From: Ifrita kowaldi
Taxonomy: Eukaryota > Chordata > Aves > Passeriformes > Cinclosomatidae
Length of the DNA: 64,000 nucleotides
Direction of reading: 5' to 3'
NCBI GenBank assembly: GCA_013398055.1
Contig: VZRS01004070.1
Coordinates: 233,265 to 297,264, forward strand
Part shown: positions 38,075 through 48,727 of the stretch, one piece after another
Position numbering within the stretch: the first letter of the stretch is position 1
Layout of the letters: each line of letters starts with the position of its first letter
The notes under the pieces: model-generated
Database searches by the model: none
Told to the model about the DNA's origin: nothing
The model's input: only the letters and a program-made list of their open reading frames with translations
Translations under genes and position numbers: made by a program

Positions 38075-40831
38075 GTTTATCATACTCACTTAACCTCACG
38101 CTGCTTCACACCTGGCTTTAGTTGCTATTTCAAACCATTGGTACACAACTTAAACAGGAGTTCATAAAGATCCAACTTAAGTACCTCATGCAGGTTGTGT
38201 AACAATAGGTGAAAGTATGTGTAGGTCAAGGGATTGCTGAGCATCTTTAGCAGAAGAACTACTATGCACAGAGAAACAATTGTCTTTTCCAACCTGTGCA
38301 ATAGTATCTTGATGACACCATTTTCTATCAATAGTCATATGAGGTAGAAAGATTCATTTTAAATTCAAACATTATAGCCCACCAGATTAATAAACAGCAT
38401 TTGTGAAATAATAATAACTCCCTGAATGTGTTTTTTAGCTCAGAAGATTGGACACTGATATTGAACAGGTATCTTTTTTCAGGATCTGGTGGTGAAATAT
38501 GGCACACTATTTGCTGCGATATTGATGTACAGGGAGCCAGACTGACGGATGGGTTCAGCACACATAAAGCCTGCATATTCCTACTGCAGTGTAGAGTTGT
38601 ATAACAGAGCATGGACAGATATTTTGCTGGGAGGTTCTTAAGTTCTGAGATTTGTGTTCTCTCTTTTCTTTGTTCATGGGTGGAGGTGTGAATAAATGTG
38701 AAGTCTTCAGAAGGTCTTTAAAAACATACACAGAAAAATAAAAATAAAAAAATCAAGAACACAGAAAGACAAAATTTCATCAGGTTTAAGTATCAGCAAG
38801 GATAGTTAACTGGACGTTGTCAGCTCTGTTTTGCTCAAGACACTCAAGAAGGCAGAAATTTCCAAGGGAAGAAATCTGGCTTGAGTCAAATGTTGGAACA
38901 AAATACTAAGAAGCTACTATTTGGTTTTAGAGTGAAAACTAGAACACCTTTTTTTTTTCTCCACTAGTCACTCACATGTTCAACTTTTCAATACCAACAT
39001 GGAATTGAGTGTGTTTTCATGGTGTGTTCAAGTGACACTACCAATTTCTGCTGATTTTCAGACTTTATTGTAAAATAAATGGGCTATTCTCTCATGGTTT
39101 GACTGGGAGAAGTCTAGGTGAGAGTCGTGGTTAGTGCCTTTTGACTGAGGGCTTCTCTGCCCTCCATAGGTGTAGTGCTTCCATCATACAACTGTAAGTG
39201 AAGACAAGCATCTCTTCCCAGTGGGAATAATTGATTATCAGCAGAAGTATGCTTTATGTTACTGCTGCTGTTCTTCCCCTGTTTCAAGGGAAATAAGATG
39301 CAGAGAGTTGTGACACAAATGAGTTTATTTGAAAACTGGGTTCCACAAAACTATAGCCATACAGGTAACTAAGTGCCCTCAAAATTCACCAAGGCATGTA
39401 GGTAAAGAAATATGATCTTGGCTTTTTAAAGCCTGCGATAATGGCTCTGCACAATTCAGGAAAGAAGGCAATGATGGTATGACACAGCCCTGTCATCTCA
39501 TCAGGCAGCTTCAGCTCCGCATCCATTTTATAATTATTTAAAACCAGAGCTGTATAATTGTTTCTCAAAAAAAGAAAAAAAAATTAGAAAGATAGTTCTT
39601 TCAGGATTCAGGATGAATATTTGGGCCACATTGGAACACCATGCTCTCTAGAGAGAGACTAAGATGCTTTTAGGAAGGCAATGTATATTTTGCCATGGAA
39701 ATACATACAGCCGCATGCCTGTTCTGCTGTTGTTAAGGAGAGCACTAGATAACTAACTATGTAAAGGACAAAGTGGCATTGGGATTTGATTGGTTACAAA
39801 CCATCACAAATCTGAATCTGAATAAGTATTTAATTGTATCTAACCACTGCCTGGCCAGGCCTGTCAGCAGGTTTGGTTCTATTTCATCAAGCTTCATACC
39901 TTAGTGCTACTGACAGGCAGGGAACAAAGTGAAAGGCACAAGATCCGTAGCACTGCTGGTCATCAAAAATCGATGGAGGCAGACCTGAGAGAGTGTAATT
40001 TGTAAAATAAAAGATGAAAAAATGCATCTGAGCAGGAGGGACAGCACAGAAAAGAGGGGTAAGAGTGAAGGCAAACAAAAGATGAGGAAACAGCAAGTGG
40101 AGCAAGACCAGTGCTGAAATGAAGAGATGGTGAGGAGATGGTAGGAACTGTGGGAGCATGGTTGTGGAGGCTGAAGGAAAAGAGCAGCTGAATTTCTACC
40201 CATGTTCAGAAGCTGCTTTTCAATAAATGAGTACATGGATTACACCAAGATAAGGCAATGGAACACCTACTTTTGCCTTCTGTGTAAGGGGCTCCTTTTG
40301 AATTAAACCTGTGTGAAGCCTGGCAGTTCATGTCCTTGACCTTTTCTCCTGGTCACTGTCTAATCACCACTCCTTGGAACCAACACTTTGTCCACAGACC
40401 TTCCCTTAGGAAGGTGTGGAAGCAGTACGGGCACTGGTGATAGAAACTGATCCCTGAGGAAGTACCATTAGTACTGTGGGAAAGGTGTTCAGGCTCATGG
40501 CTGAGTTGCCGACACACGCATCAGCCTGGGCACGCTTGGTTTATAGTAATGACTCTTTGTTTCAAAGAAAGAGCAATTTTGTTGGTCTTCTCTAATCTTC
40601 TGTTTTATATGTGTACTAAAATGAGCAACAGACCAGTACAAGCAGGGAATATTGACAAATCAGATGCTGCTCCGCCATGGAGCAATACCAAGCTGACTCT
40701 ATACTTGTTATTCTAATCACACCTTCAACTCAGAGTGACAAATCAATTCTCAAAGGGGAACTGGCCTGGACAATCATGAAAATTAGGGCTATTAGGACCA
40801 TGTTTGACTTAAAAGGTTGTTTGATGGGATG
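38075..40831. other. Unannotated stretch, no gene or repeat recognised
   Basis: Unique-looking sequence. The stretch 40000-40185 is purine-rich on the + strand, which explains two overlapping open frames of 90 and 109 codons on the - strand (39887-40236). Confidence 0.5.
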
Positions 40832-40950
40832 GATGAAAATACTGGTCCTGCACAGGAAAACCCTAAGAATCACGCAATGAATTTAACCTTGTCCAAATGC
40901 TTCTTGAAATCTGGAAGGCTTAGAGATGTGCCCACTTCCCTGGGGAACTC
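40832..40950 (-). mobile_element. CR1 LINE, internal 3' fragment lacking the terminus
   Basis: actggtcctgcacaggaaaa, ccctaagaatcacgcaatga, then gtccaaatgcttcttgaaat and cacttccctggggaactcaa. The same blocks appear in the same order in the copy at 20321-20675. The terminal 50 or so bases before 40832 are not recognisable, so the 3' end is lost or scrambled. Confidence 0.8.
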
Positions 40951-43688
40951 AATGTCTAAGTCTTAATTTCACAGATTGGTCTTACTTTTGTTTAAGAGGA
41001 AAAGCTTGTTTACAACAGGTTTGCCCTAATGTTTCAGTAGATTATTTATGAATATAATCTCATATTCAGTCTCTCTGAGGTTCCTTAAAAATTTGGTTTA
41101 GTTTATTTTTTTCTTTGTTGTTAAGAAACATTCTAAAACCTAGAACCTGAATGTTAAAGAAATTTGAATCACTGTGTTCACTGGGTTAGGGCACAAGGCA
41201 TATAGCTGCAGGAGTGTTCCACATTTCCTTCGTCTGCAAAATGCTTGGTTACAAAACAAGCACGAATAATTTTGCTGGATGTATTGCAGAGAAGGAACTT
41301 AGCTTTAAAAAGACAAGTAGAATTAAACTTACAGCTCTGGGAAGAATGCCAATCTTTAGTATTAATAATTAATTCCATTGTTTTTAATTCACTTATAATT
41401 ACATAAGTTGATTTTTCTTTATTGCTAATTAACAAATATTTAATTGCTTTAGCAATTCACTAATGTTCTTGATGACAAAATATTTAAAAGAGGATGCAGT
41501 GTAGAGAATGGCTTTAAGGGATTTTGAAGGGGTTTTTTCAAACTGTTGTTGCTTAATGCCAACCATCACTTACAATCTGCAAAAATCCATTGTTTGTAGA
41601 GAAGCTGTGTCTTGAAAAATAACTGAAGGTTAATTATTGTATCTATCCCAACTACAGTAAGTCATATATTAAATTAAAAGCCTGTATAAAATCCCCACAA
41701 CTCCGAGTGACCCAGACAATTAGATCAGTAACCTAATTTAATGGTTTCATAATTTCTAAGATTTTTGAGGTCACAGAAACCATTAGCTCTTCCACCTTGA
41801 CCTCCCATTTAATGGAGGTGATGGAATTTCATTCATTCCCAGCTGGAGCCTAGCAACTTCTGTGGACAACTCTTATCTTCTGAAGATGCCCTGAGCACAT
41901 TAAGAGACTGAGATCCCAACACAAAACTGGGCTTAAGTGGTTAAGAGCATTCACTATTAATATCTAATTCACACTTTTTCCTAGTGTGAATGTGTTTAGC
42001 TTTACCTTTCAATCCTTGATTTCTGCCTTTCAGTAATTAATAGAGTGTACTTCGATGTCTGTCTTCTCCTCTTGGATTTATTTGTGCACCCAAAGTTTTT
42101 CTCTTTATGTCTTTTCCAGTACTTTCACTTTTCTTTGCATTTCATTTACTTGGGACAGGGGAAGTTAATTGATCAATTCCTCTATTGATTTCAGGCTGTT
42201 TCTATTTTCTGACAAATGCCTGGCAAATCCTGAGGACTTAATTTTTTTTTAAACTTTTTTCTTAATTCTAACATGGGAAAATAATTTCAGTTTCTCCCAC
42301 CACTCCTCTTTTCTTTACTAAGAGCTGTTATTTAATTTTGAATTCCTAGACAATATCTATAAATTAAAACAAGACCCTTCATTGTCACAGAGTCCCAAAC
42401 AAAACCCTGTCAGTTAAAAAAAAATATATTTATGGGTCACCTGCTCTGCTCCTATAACTGCTGACAACAAGCAGATGGGAAGGAGCTTACTTTAGCCAAC
42501 TTTTACCTTTCAGTCCAAGTGTTTCCCATTATTGTGTAGCTACTGATCCTATGTGAAAAGAATTCTTTTCTGGTATTTCTGTGTTAGAACCACAAGAGCC
42601 ATGATTTAATAGACGTGCTTATAGCACATTATACGTTACAGGCGTCTTTTCAAAGATTTCAAAGCCACATCTTGACAGTTTCATTTTTTTTAAAAGGTGC
42701 CTTTAATAACCATTTCTTGCTGACTTAAGAAATGAGGGAAGAAAGTGTAACTTCAAAGTGTTGGCAAAATAATATGAATTATACAAATGTAGTTGTAAAG
42801 TTGTTTCCAGTTACAGTAGTAGTAACTTGAGACTGATAGCTGGTTTCCTCTTTTGCAAATGTTTCCAATTTAAAACATATCTTTTGGAGTTGTTCCACAC
42901 TACGTTGCTATTCTAGGACAAACCAGTTCATTCAACTGTATTTTCTAAAAATATTGGAAGCAAAATAAGAAACAATACAAAAAAATATAATGAGTATAGT
43001 AAGTAGCTAAGATACTTCCAGTTCTCTCAGCTAAAGTGATGAAAGACATAATTTACACAAGTGGAATTAAAGAGATCTGTAAAAATTAAAATCTGAACAT
43101 CAAAACTCACATGTCTCTCAATACAAGGATGATAAATCTACCAGCAACTTTTACATATATACTATTATAGGCAGAGATGATGGTTTTGCCTGCTATGCAC
43201 TATGGCAAAGTAAAAGAAAGTAATGAAAGATATTAATATTTAAGTAGTTAATCATACATTATTAATAGCATTTTAAGTGGCATTAATTAAGACCCTTGAA
43301 TACCTTTTCCCATCACTTCTCTATGTTGCTGATCAGACTAATCATGTAACCTTACTGTACCATTGTCCTTTGACCAGATGCATAATTATTATTAGTTATT
43401 ATTCCTACTGCTGGCACTGGGACCACTAGACTTCCCCTTCAGCACTGCTTTCACAGTTGCAAAATTTTGGACTGTTGCAAATAAACCCATGGACCCCTGT
43501 AGGTTTTTTTCTTTTATTCCTCTTTTTCTCCCTTAGATTTTAATTTTTTTTCCCTGCTTGTACATTTTCCTGCTGTTGATCTTTCCTTCTTCTTGTCTTC
43601 CAAAAGCAAGGGTGGATTTTTAACATGGGGAAGGGAAGGTTTTTAGTGATGAGGACACTTAAGACCAAGCACAGATTATCTGCATTGA
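40951..43688. other. Unannotated stretch, no gene or repeat recognised
   Basis: AT-rich unique-looking sequence, with T and A runs near 42241 and 42418. No open frame of note. Confidence 0.5.
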
Positions 43689-43826
43689 TTGTGGAGTTTC
43701 CATCATTCTGAGAGCAAGTTAAACAAACATCTGTCAGGCATGACCTCCCTGTAGTTAAGCCTGCCTCGGGTCAAGGGGATGAACTAGATGACCTCTAGAG
43801 ATCTTTATGGCCCTAGGTTTCTGTGA
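43689..43826 (+). mobile_element. Older-class CR1 fragment, 3' end
   Basis: ttgtggagtttccatcattc, then caagttaaacaaacatctgt, caggcatgacctccctgtag and gcctgcctcgggtcaagggg, ending gatgaactagatgacctcta and ggccctaggtttctgtga. This is the pattern 'ttagacaaacatctgtcaggga...ctgcctcag.gcaggggactagatgacc' of older CR1 lineages common in turtles and crocodilians and seen in birds as old relics, not the avian 'ttccaacc' type. No coding frame survives. Confidence 0.75.
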
Positions 43827-44000
43827 GGGCAATAAAGGAGGTTGGGCTCACCCCCATTCATGATTGTGAGCTGATCTGTCCCATGCTCACGTACCTTGCA
43901 GTGCTGTAGAAGTCCAGGGAGCATCCTGACCTCACCTAAAATATGGTACATACCTAACGGTAGATACGTGCTGTAACACATGTATACACAGAACACTTGT

Positions 44001-44102
44001 TGGTGTGGTGCTTGTGGACATGGTTTGGTGGGGGACTTGGCAGTGCTGGGTTAATAGTTGGACTCAATCATCTTTCCAAACCTAAATGATTCTATGATTC
44101 TA
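44001..44102 (+). mobile_element. CR1 LINE, 3'-terminal fragment
   Basis: tggtgtggtgcttgtggaca, tggtttggtgggggacttgg and cagtgctgggttaatagttg, then gactcaatcatctttccaaa and cctaaatgattctatgattc. A well-preserved end of the 'tcttttccaacctaaatgat' type, lying 175 bases downstream of the older copy in the same orientation. Confidence 0.94.
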
Positions 44103-47100
44103 CAACTTTTCCCCCTCAGTCCTGGAAGTATATTGACAAAAAGACCTAACAATGATTTTAAGTGATCTTCTGAGATCACTTTTCAACATGCTTATTTTTC
44201 GTCTTGGTCATCTGCAGTAGAATTCATAAAGAGAAGTGGTTTGCTGGCAGTCAAAATAGAAGCACACCAATCTCTTTACAGTGTTGTCAAGACTTAAGAA
44301 GATGAGTTCCTACTAATGGTGCAAGATGTGCATAATCCTATGCCCAGAAAAGGATTATATGCTCTGGTAAGGCCCATCTGTTCGCATTTTTGGGCTAGCA
44401 AATACTTTGTGTATTGAAACCAGTCTCCTTCTATTCTCCACCAGCAACACCTGGTCCTATTGCACAATCTGAGAATTTGTGTCTTCCTCATCTATGCACA
44501 CTCTGTGATTGGTCATAGCCCTGACAAGTAATGAACATAAAATCACTGTGGGTTCACTGTTACAAAGTGACTTTTCCTTTACTCCCCCCTTTTGCTGTTT
44601 TCATCCCCTGCCCTACAGGAAACCTTAATGAAGAGACCGAAAAATAGGTAAAGATCAACCCCGCTATCTCCATCCCCCATCTCACAACAGAGGCAGGTGT
44701 TGCATTACGCAGGTGGAGTGTTTTCTTCAGTAATATTATCCTGGGAATTATCTTAGAGAGATTGACCTGTGAATAATAGCCAGGCCTCAGGGTTAGCCTC
44801 ACAGTAATTATCTGCTAGACATTTTCACTAGGCGTATCCTTTCAGGTCAAGAGGCAAGCATGAGGACTCACATCCATACTTCACGGCAAATTATTATTCA
44901 ATTATAGTGACTTTTGAACCTCACCAAATGTAAATTGAATTGTTCTTCCTTTAAGATGTTTATTTGTAAGAAAAAATCCAGGGAATTTAAAATGTAAGAT
45001 ACGTAAGCAGCCCAGAGTATGCAGAGTCTGGGACTGTAATGGAATACTTCTGAAGTTTTCTGTCCATGCAGTTTTGGAGGGATCTGTACTTCAGAGATAA
45101 AGACTGTGTCTTTATAGCAATTTGAGCTATTTGGTGTCAGGCATTCTTCAGCAAGCCAGTTCATGACAAAGAAGTCACCTCAGTACAAGCATCTTTGTGC
45201 TCAGAGAGGATATATTAGCAGAACGAGACAGTCACGATGCAGCAGCTCATGAGCTGTATTAGCCTGGCTCTATGCTAAGATGCGCTCCCAGGCTGTGGTT
45301 CATCCCAGCTGGAAGGAGCTAGTAGTAGATCAACAATCAGAAGATTTGTGCATGGCTAGCTCATGTGAAGGTGTACTCAATATCCAAAGTTTAATGAGAG
45401 ATAAATCCTACCCTATGCATGTTCACAGTGTCTCCTTGTATATCTCTGACCTACCCTCAATTTTTGCCGAATCTCGCTTGGTTAAACCCTAATTTTGAGT
45501 CAACTCTTAGAGCCAGAGTTCTGATGTGGTGCAGTACCATAGCTCAGTAAGCTGGAAAAGTGTATACAAAGCTCAGGGAGAAGGGGTTAGATGTTGGAGT
45601 AAGAGTACAAGCCCCATGGTAGCTCCATTTCTGTGAGGGAAAACATTTTACCTTTATAATACACAGGCATATAGAGAACTGTACGTGGTTAACAGCTTTT
45701 GGATAATGTAAATTCCTTTATTCTATCAAGGTCATCAGCATGAAAACCTATTGAAATGAATCCTTAAATGGACATAATGCACTTCAAATCATAATTTGCA
45801 GGTATCTATCTTAATCTGACTTATTGCAGGAATGCCTTAGACCATGGAGAGGGAATTAATTTGAAAATGCACTTGACTTGTTGTTAGTTATTGATATTCT
45901 GTGTTTGATTTTGATTTTGCATGGGGCTTAGCTTGCATGGGGAAAAATCAATAAAATCTGTCTCAGTTTTGTTTATAGTCTGTTTCTCCCTCTGGCTGCC
46001 CAAACAGTGGTGGTTACATATCAGGGTCTATTCTAGGACATGAATGTCTAAAACCAGGCAGATTTAATTTGATTTTTTTTTTTCATCCTGGGTTTTATAA
46101 AGGTTTTGTTTTGAGATAGTATGAAAGAGATTTCTTAGCAAAATGCAAGTTTATTTTGGAAAGGAAGTTGACAGAAACACAGCCTGGATTAGGTACATCT
46201 GACCAAATGTAAATATTCACAGCTGACACAGTAATCACAGACTGTTTTTTTAGTCAGTGGAGAGAAACAAGCACATTCAGGTTGAAAGATTTTTCATGTC
46301 AAAAGACACACCTAAAATAAAAACACATAATATATGCCTAAAATTCTCTACTTCTCTCTGGGGAATAAAAAGCAGCCCAGGGTGACAAGTTTGGGCAGAG
46401 ACTGGAGATGACTAAAATTATATGATTTTCCTTCCTATCTGCATGGGATCTCTCTCTATCACTCGTACTGAAATTGCTCCACTGTGCAGAAAAGACACCT
46501 TTCCTCAGATGAAATATCAGGGCTAGAGATCAGTCTCCTAACAACTCAGCTATATGGTGATGATGCCATTCTTGCTGATAGCTTGGCTGCCTGGTGTCCT
46601 TGCCTGCAAAGGGGAAAAACTTCAGTAAGGGAGGAGAGAAGGCATTGCCTTCTAAACAGCCTTTAAACTGGTTCTAAGATCAGTCAATAGGGAAGGGATA
46701 AGGTCCTGTGTTAGCAGAAATCCTTTCTCACCTCTTTTTGCAGAGCAAGTTTTGAACCTAAATCTATTTCTTTTGTGAAAGTTGGGGTCAGTATGTTTCT
46801 GCATAAAAGGTAAGGAACAGTGCAAGGTACCATTGTCCACGTCTTGGAAGAACAAAGAGAGAGTTATTGAAGGATTATAGATACTCAGGTTGAGAAGGGC
46901 CGGCCAGCCTCAAGTTGAGATAAACCAAATCATTGCAGTTTTTAAGCCATGAATGTGGGCAGAGTCAAAGGGACATACTCTCTTTAGTGACATCCTCTGC
47001 TCTCTTTCTGGAGACAACTGTGACTAAATTTTATGCATCGTCTCAACAGGTAGATGTATATTTAGTAAACTTTTAGACATGACACAGGAGGCCTTGCTGT

Positions 47101-48087
47101 AGTGGAAAATCCATAAGAGAGGTCACAGAAAGTAAAGCTTGACAATGACTATATAGAGGAAGTGTCAGAAGACAATTCTTACCGTAAGTTCATCCTTTCT
47201 CTGCCAGACAGAATAAATTTGTACTGAGTGTGTGTGAGCCTCAATTCCTTGCTGATGATATGCTGTGATCTTATGGTTAATGGCCATACAAACATATAGT
47301 ATTTCAGATTTGTTTGTTTGTTTGTTGTATAGTGAGGTGTGACATCCATGTATTTTAGCAGCACACTTCCCTTGAGAAGAAAAAGTGAAAACTAGAAAAA
47401 CGTTGGCGTAAAATATTTCAGTGGCTTGTTAGAAATGGTTGGATTAAGCCTGTTGGCCTGAAGAAATAAAAATGCAGGGGAACCAAGGAAAAATCCAACC
47501 ACCACAAAGGAAAACATGATGTATCTGTCCAAGCAAAATGTTTCAGTTGATCCCTATCTGTGGTTCGGTTTTTTTTTTTTTTCCTTTCCTGTTCAGCTTT
47601 ATGGCTGCTTTTCCAGTGAAAGTGAAAACAGTAAGCAAGCTCACTCCAGTCAGTCCAAGATATAGTCAGTCCAAGATATAGCTCCTTTTTGATTTTTTGG
47701 GATTCAGCCTGTGAATCAAAAAGGGAAACAAAGCCAGCGTCTTGCAAAACCCCTTCAGCAGCATAAACCAATGCTGCTGCAGTATGCATTACTGATAATG
47801 ATAGTGGGTGATATTTTTGTTCTGCAGTGGAATATGCTATTACTTTATTTTAAGATTGAGGTAAAGTTTATCGTCAGGACAAACTTGTGCTTGTTGGAGT
47901 GACCTCATGAATGAGGTCCTCTGTATGGGAATGCTGCCCTGAAAATATATAGGGAAAACTGGAAAATCAAAAGACAAGGAAGACAGTAATGACAAAAAGA
48001 CCGCAGAGCAGCAGTCAGTAAGGTGTTACCTGGGGAATAGAGTTTGATTATTCAATTTAACTACGTGGTTGTTATATATAATATATT
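44103..48087. other. Unannotated stretch with small duplications
   Basis: No gene recognised. It includes an inverted repeat at 44160-44181, a (TTTG)n patch at 47309-47327, a poly-T run at 47569-47582 and a perfect 16-base tandem duplication at 47650-47681. The longest frame is 123 codons (47418-47789, -), partly over the duplication, with no domain. Confidence 0.5.
47650..47681. repeat. Perfect 16-base tandem duplication
   Basis: The word tcagtccaagatatag occurs at 47650-47665 and again, without gap or mismatch, at 47666-47681. Identity of the two copies suggests a recent event. Confidence 0.97.
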
Positions 48088-48534
48088 TGTAGCGGGTTGA
48101 ATTTGGTTTGGAATATGGATTACTTATTGATTTTTTGTGTGAGATAGAAGAATTAAAAGAAACAAAAAAAACAAAGCAGGTACAAACTTTAAACATTTGT
48201 GATACAAAGAAATTGTTTTATTACTAACAGAATTAAAAGAGAAAGAAAAAAAAAAACTTAAGAAAGTTAAAACAAAACCTCTCCCCTCCCTTTAGCACCT
48301 TTTTTTTATTTAGCTTGCACAAAAGATAACAGAACATGGGATTTCAGTCAGAGTTGCAGGTATAAAAGTTTTCTTCTTATGCTTAAAGGGAAAAAGGGTT
48401 TTCCTTTGCTTTACGTGGTTATTAAACTGCTACCAGCAGCAAAATTTGCCTGGAAAGAAAACAATTTGCTGTGGTGTAGAACATCTATTCTATGAAAAAA
48501 TTTTACAGTTCATCACATGGGGTTATTAATCTTT
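48088..48534. mobile_element. Probable decayed LTR of an ERVL-type element
   Basis: Opens with tgtagcgggttga, the start typical of one family of avian ERVL-related LTRs (TGTAGYGGGTTGA). It continues through an A-rich, pyrimidine-interrupted body with gaaattgttttattactaac, aattaaaagagaaag and acaaaacctctcccctccct, similar in order to the 'aaattagtttaatttattaccaat...aaaacacc.tccccccac' body of that family. No paired LTR, target-site duplication, gag or pol remnant was found nearby, and the far end is obscured by an N and an AT-rich tract, so a solo or partial LTR is inferred. Orientation is not settled. Confidence 0.4.
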
Positions 48535-48548
48535 NTGGGGTTATTAAT
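48518..48548. repeat. Short duplication flanking an ambiguous base
   Basis: tggggttattaat occurs at 48518-48530 and 48536-48548. Between them lies ctttn, with the only N of the window at 48535. Confidence 0.95.
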
Positions 48549-48593
48549 TTTTTTTTTAAGGATGAGTTATTTTGGCCTGAACACAAAGGCTTT

Positions 48594-48727
48594 TTTTTGT
48601 TACAAGTTTTTAATATACTTACTTAATATAAAGTTTTTAATATATTTACTATATATAATATACAATATAATATATATATAATATATAGTATAATATGTAT
48701 ATTATATGTAGTATAGATATATAATAC
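48594..48727. repeat. AT-rich simple repeat
   Basis: Almost pure TA/TAA/ATT sequence with imperfect ATATA units (densest at 48649-48725). Locally self-complementary, so extrusion or polymerase slippage is plausible. Confidence 0.9.

Noticed and set aside
39887..40236. Two overlapping - strand frames of 90 and 109 codons
   Set aside because: They are the complement of a purine-rich tract, giving proline-, leucine- and phenylalanine-rich translations typical of low-complexity DNA.
46873..46903. Possible 30-base CR1 3' end on the - strand (ggattatagatactcaggtt, then gagaagggcc)
   Set aside because: The match to 'gaatcatagaatcattcaggttggaagggacc' is short and no further CR1 sequence follows.
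48594..48727. AT-rich tract as a replication origin or matrix-attachment site
   Set aside because: AT-richness alone is not evidence for either. It is more simply a microsatellite.
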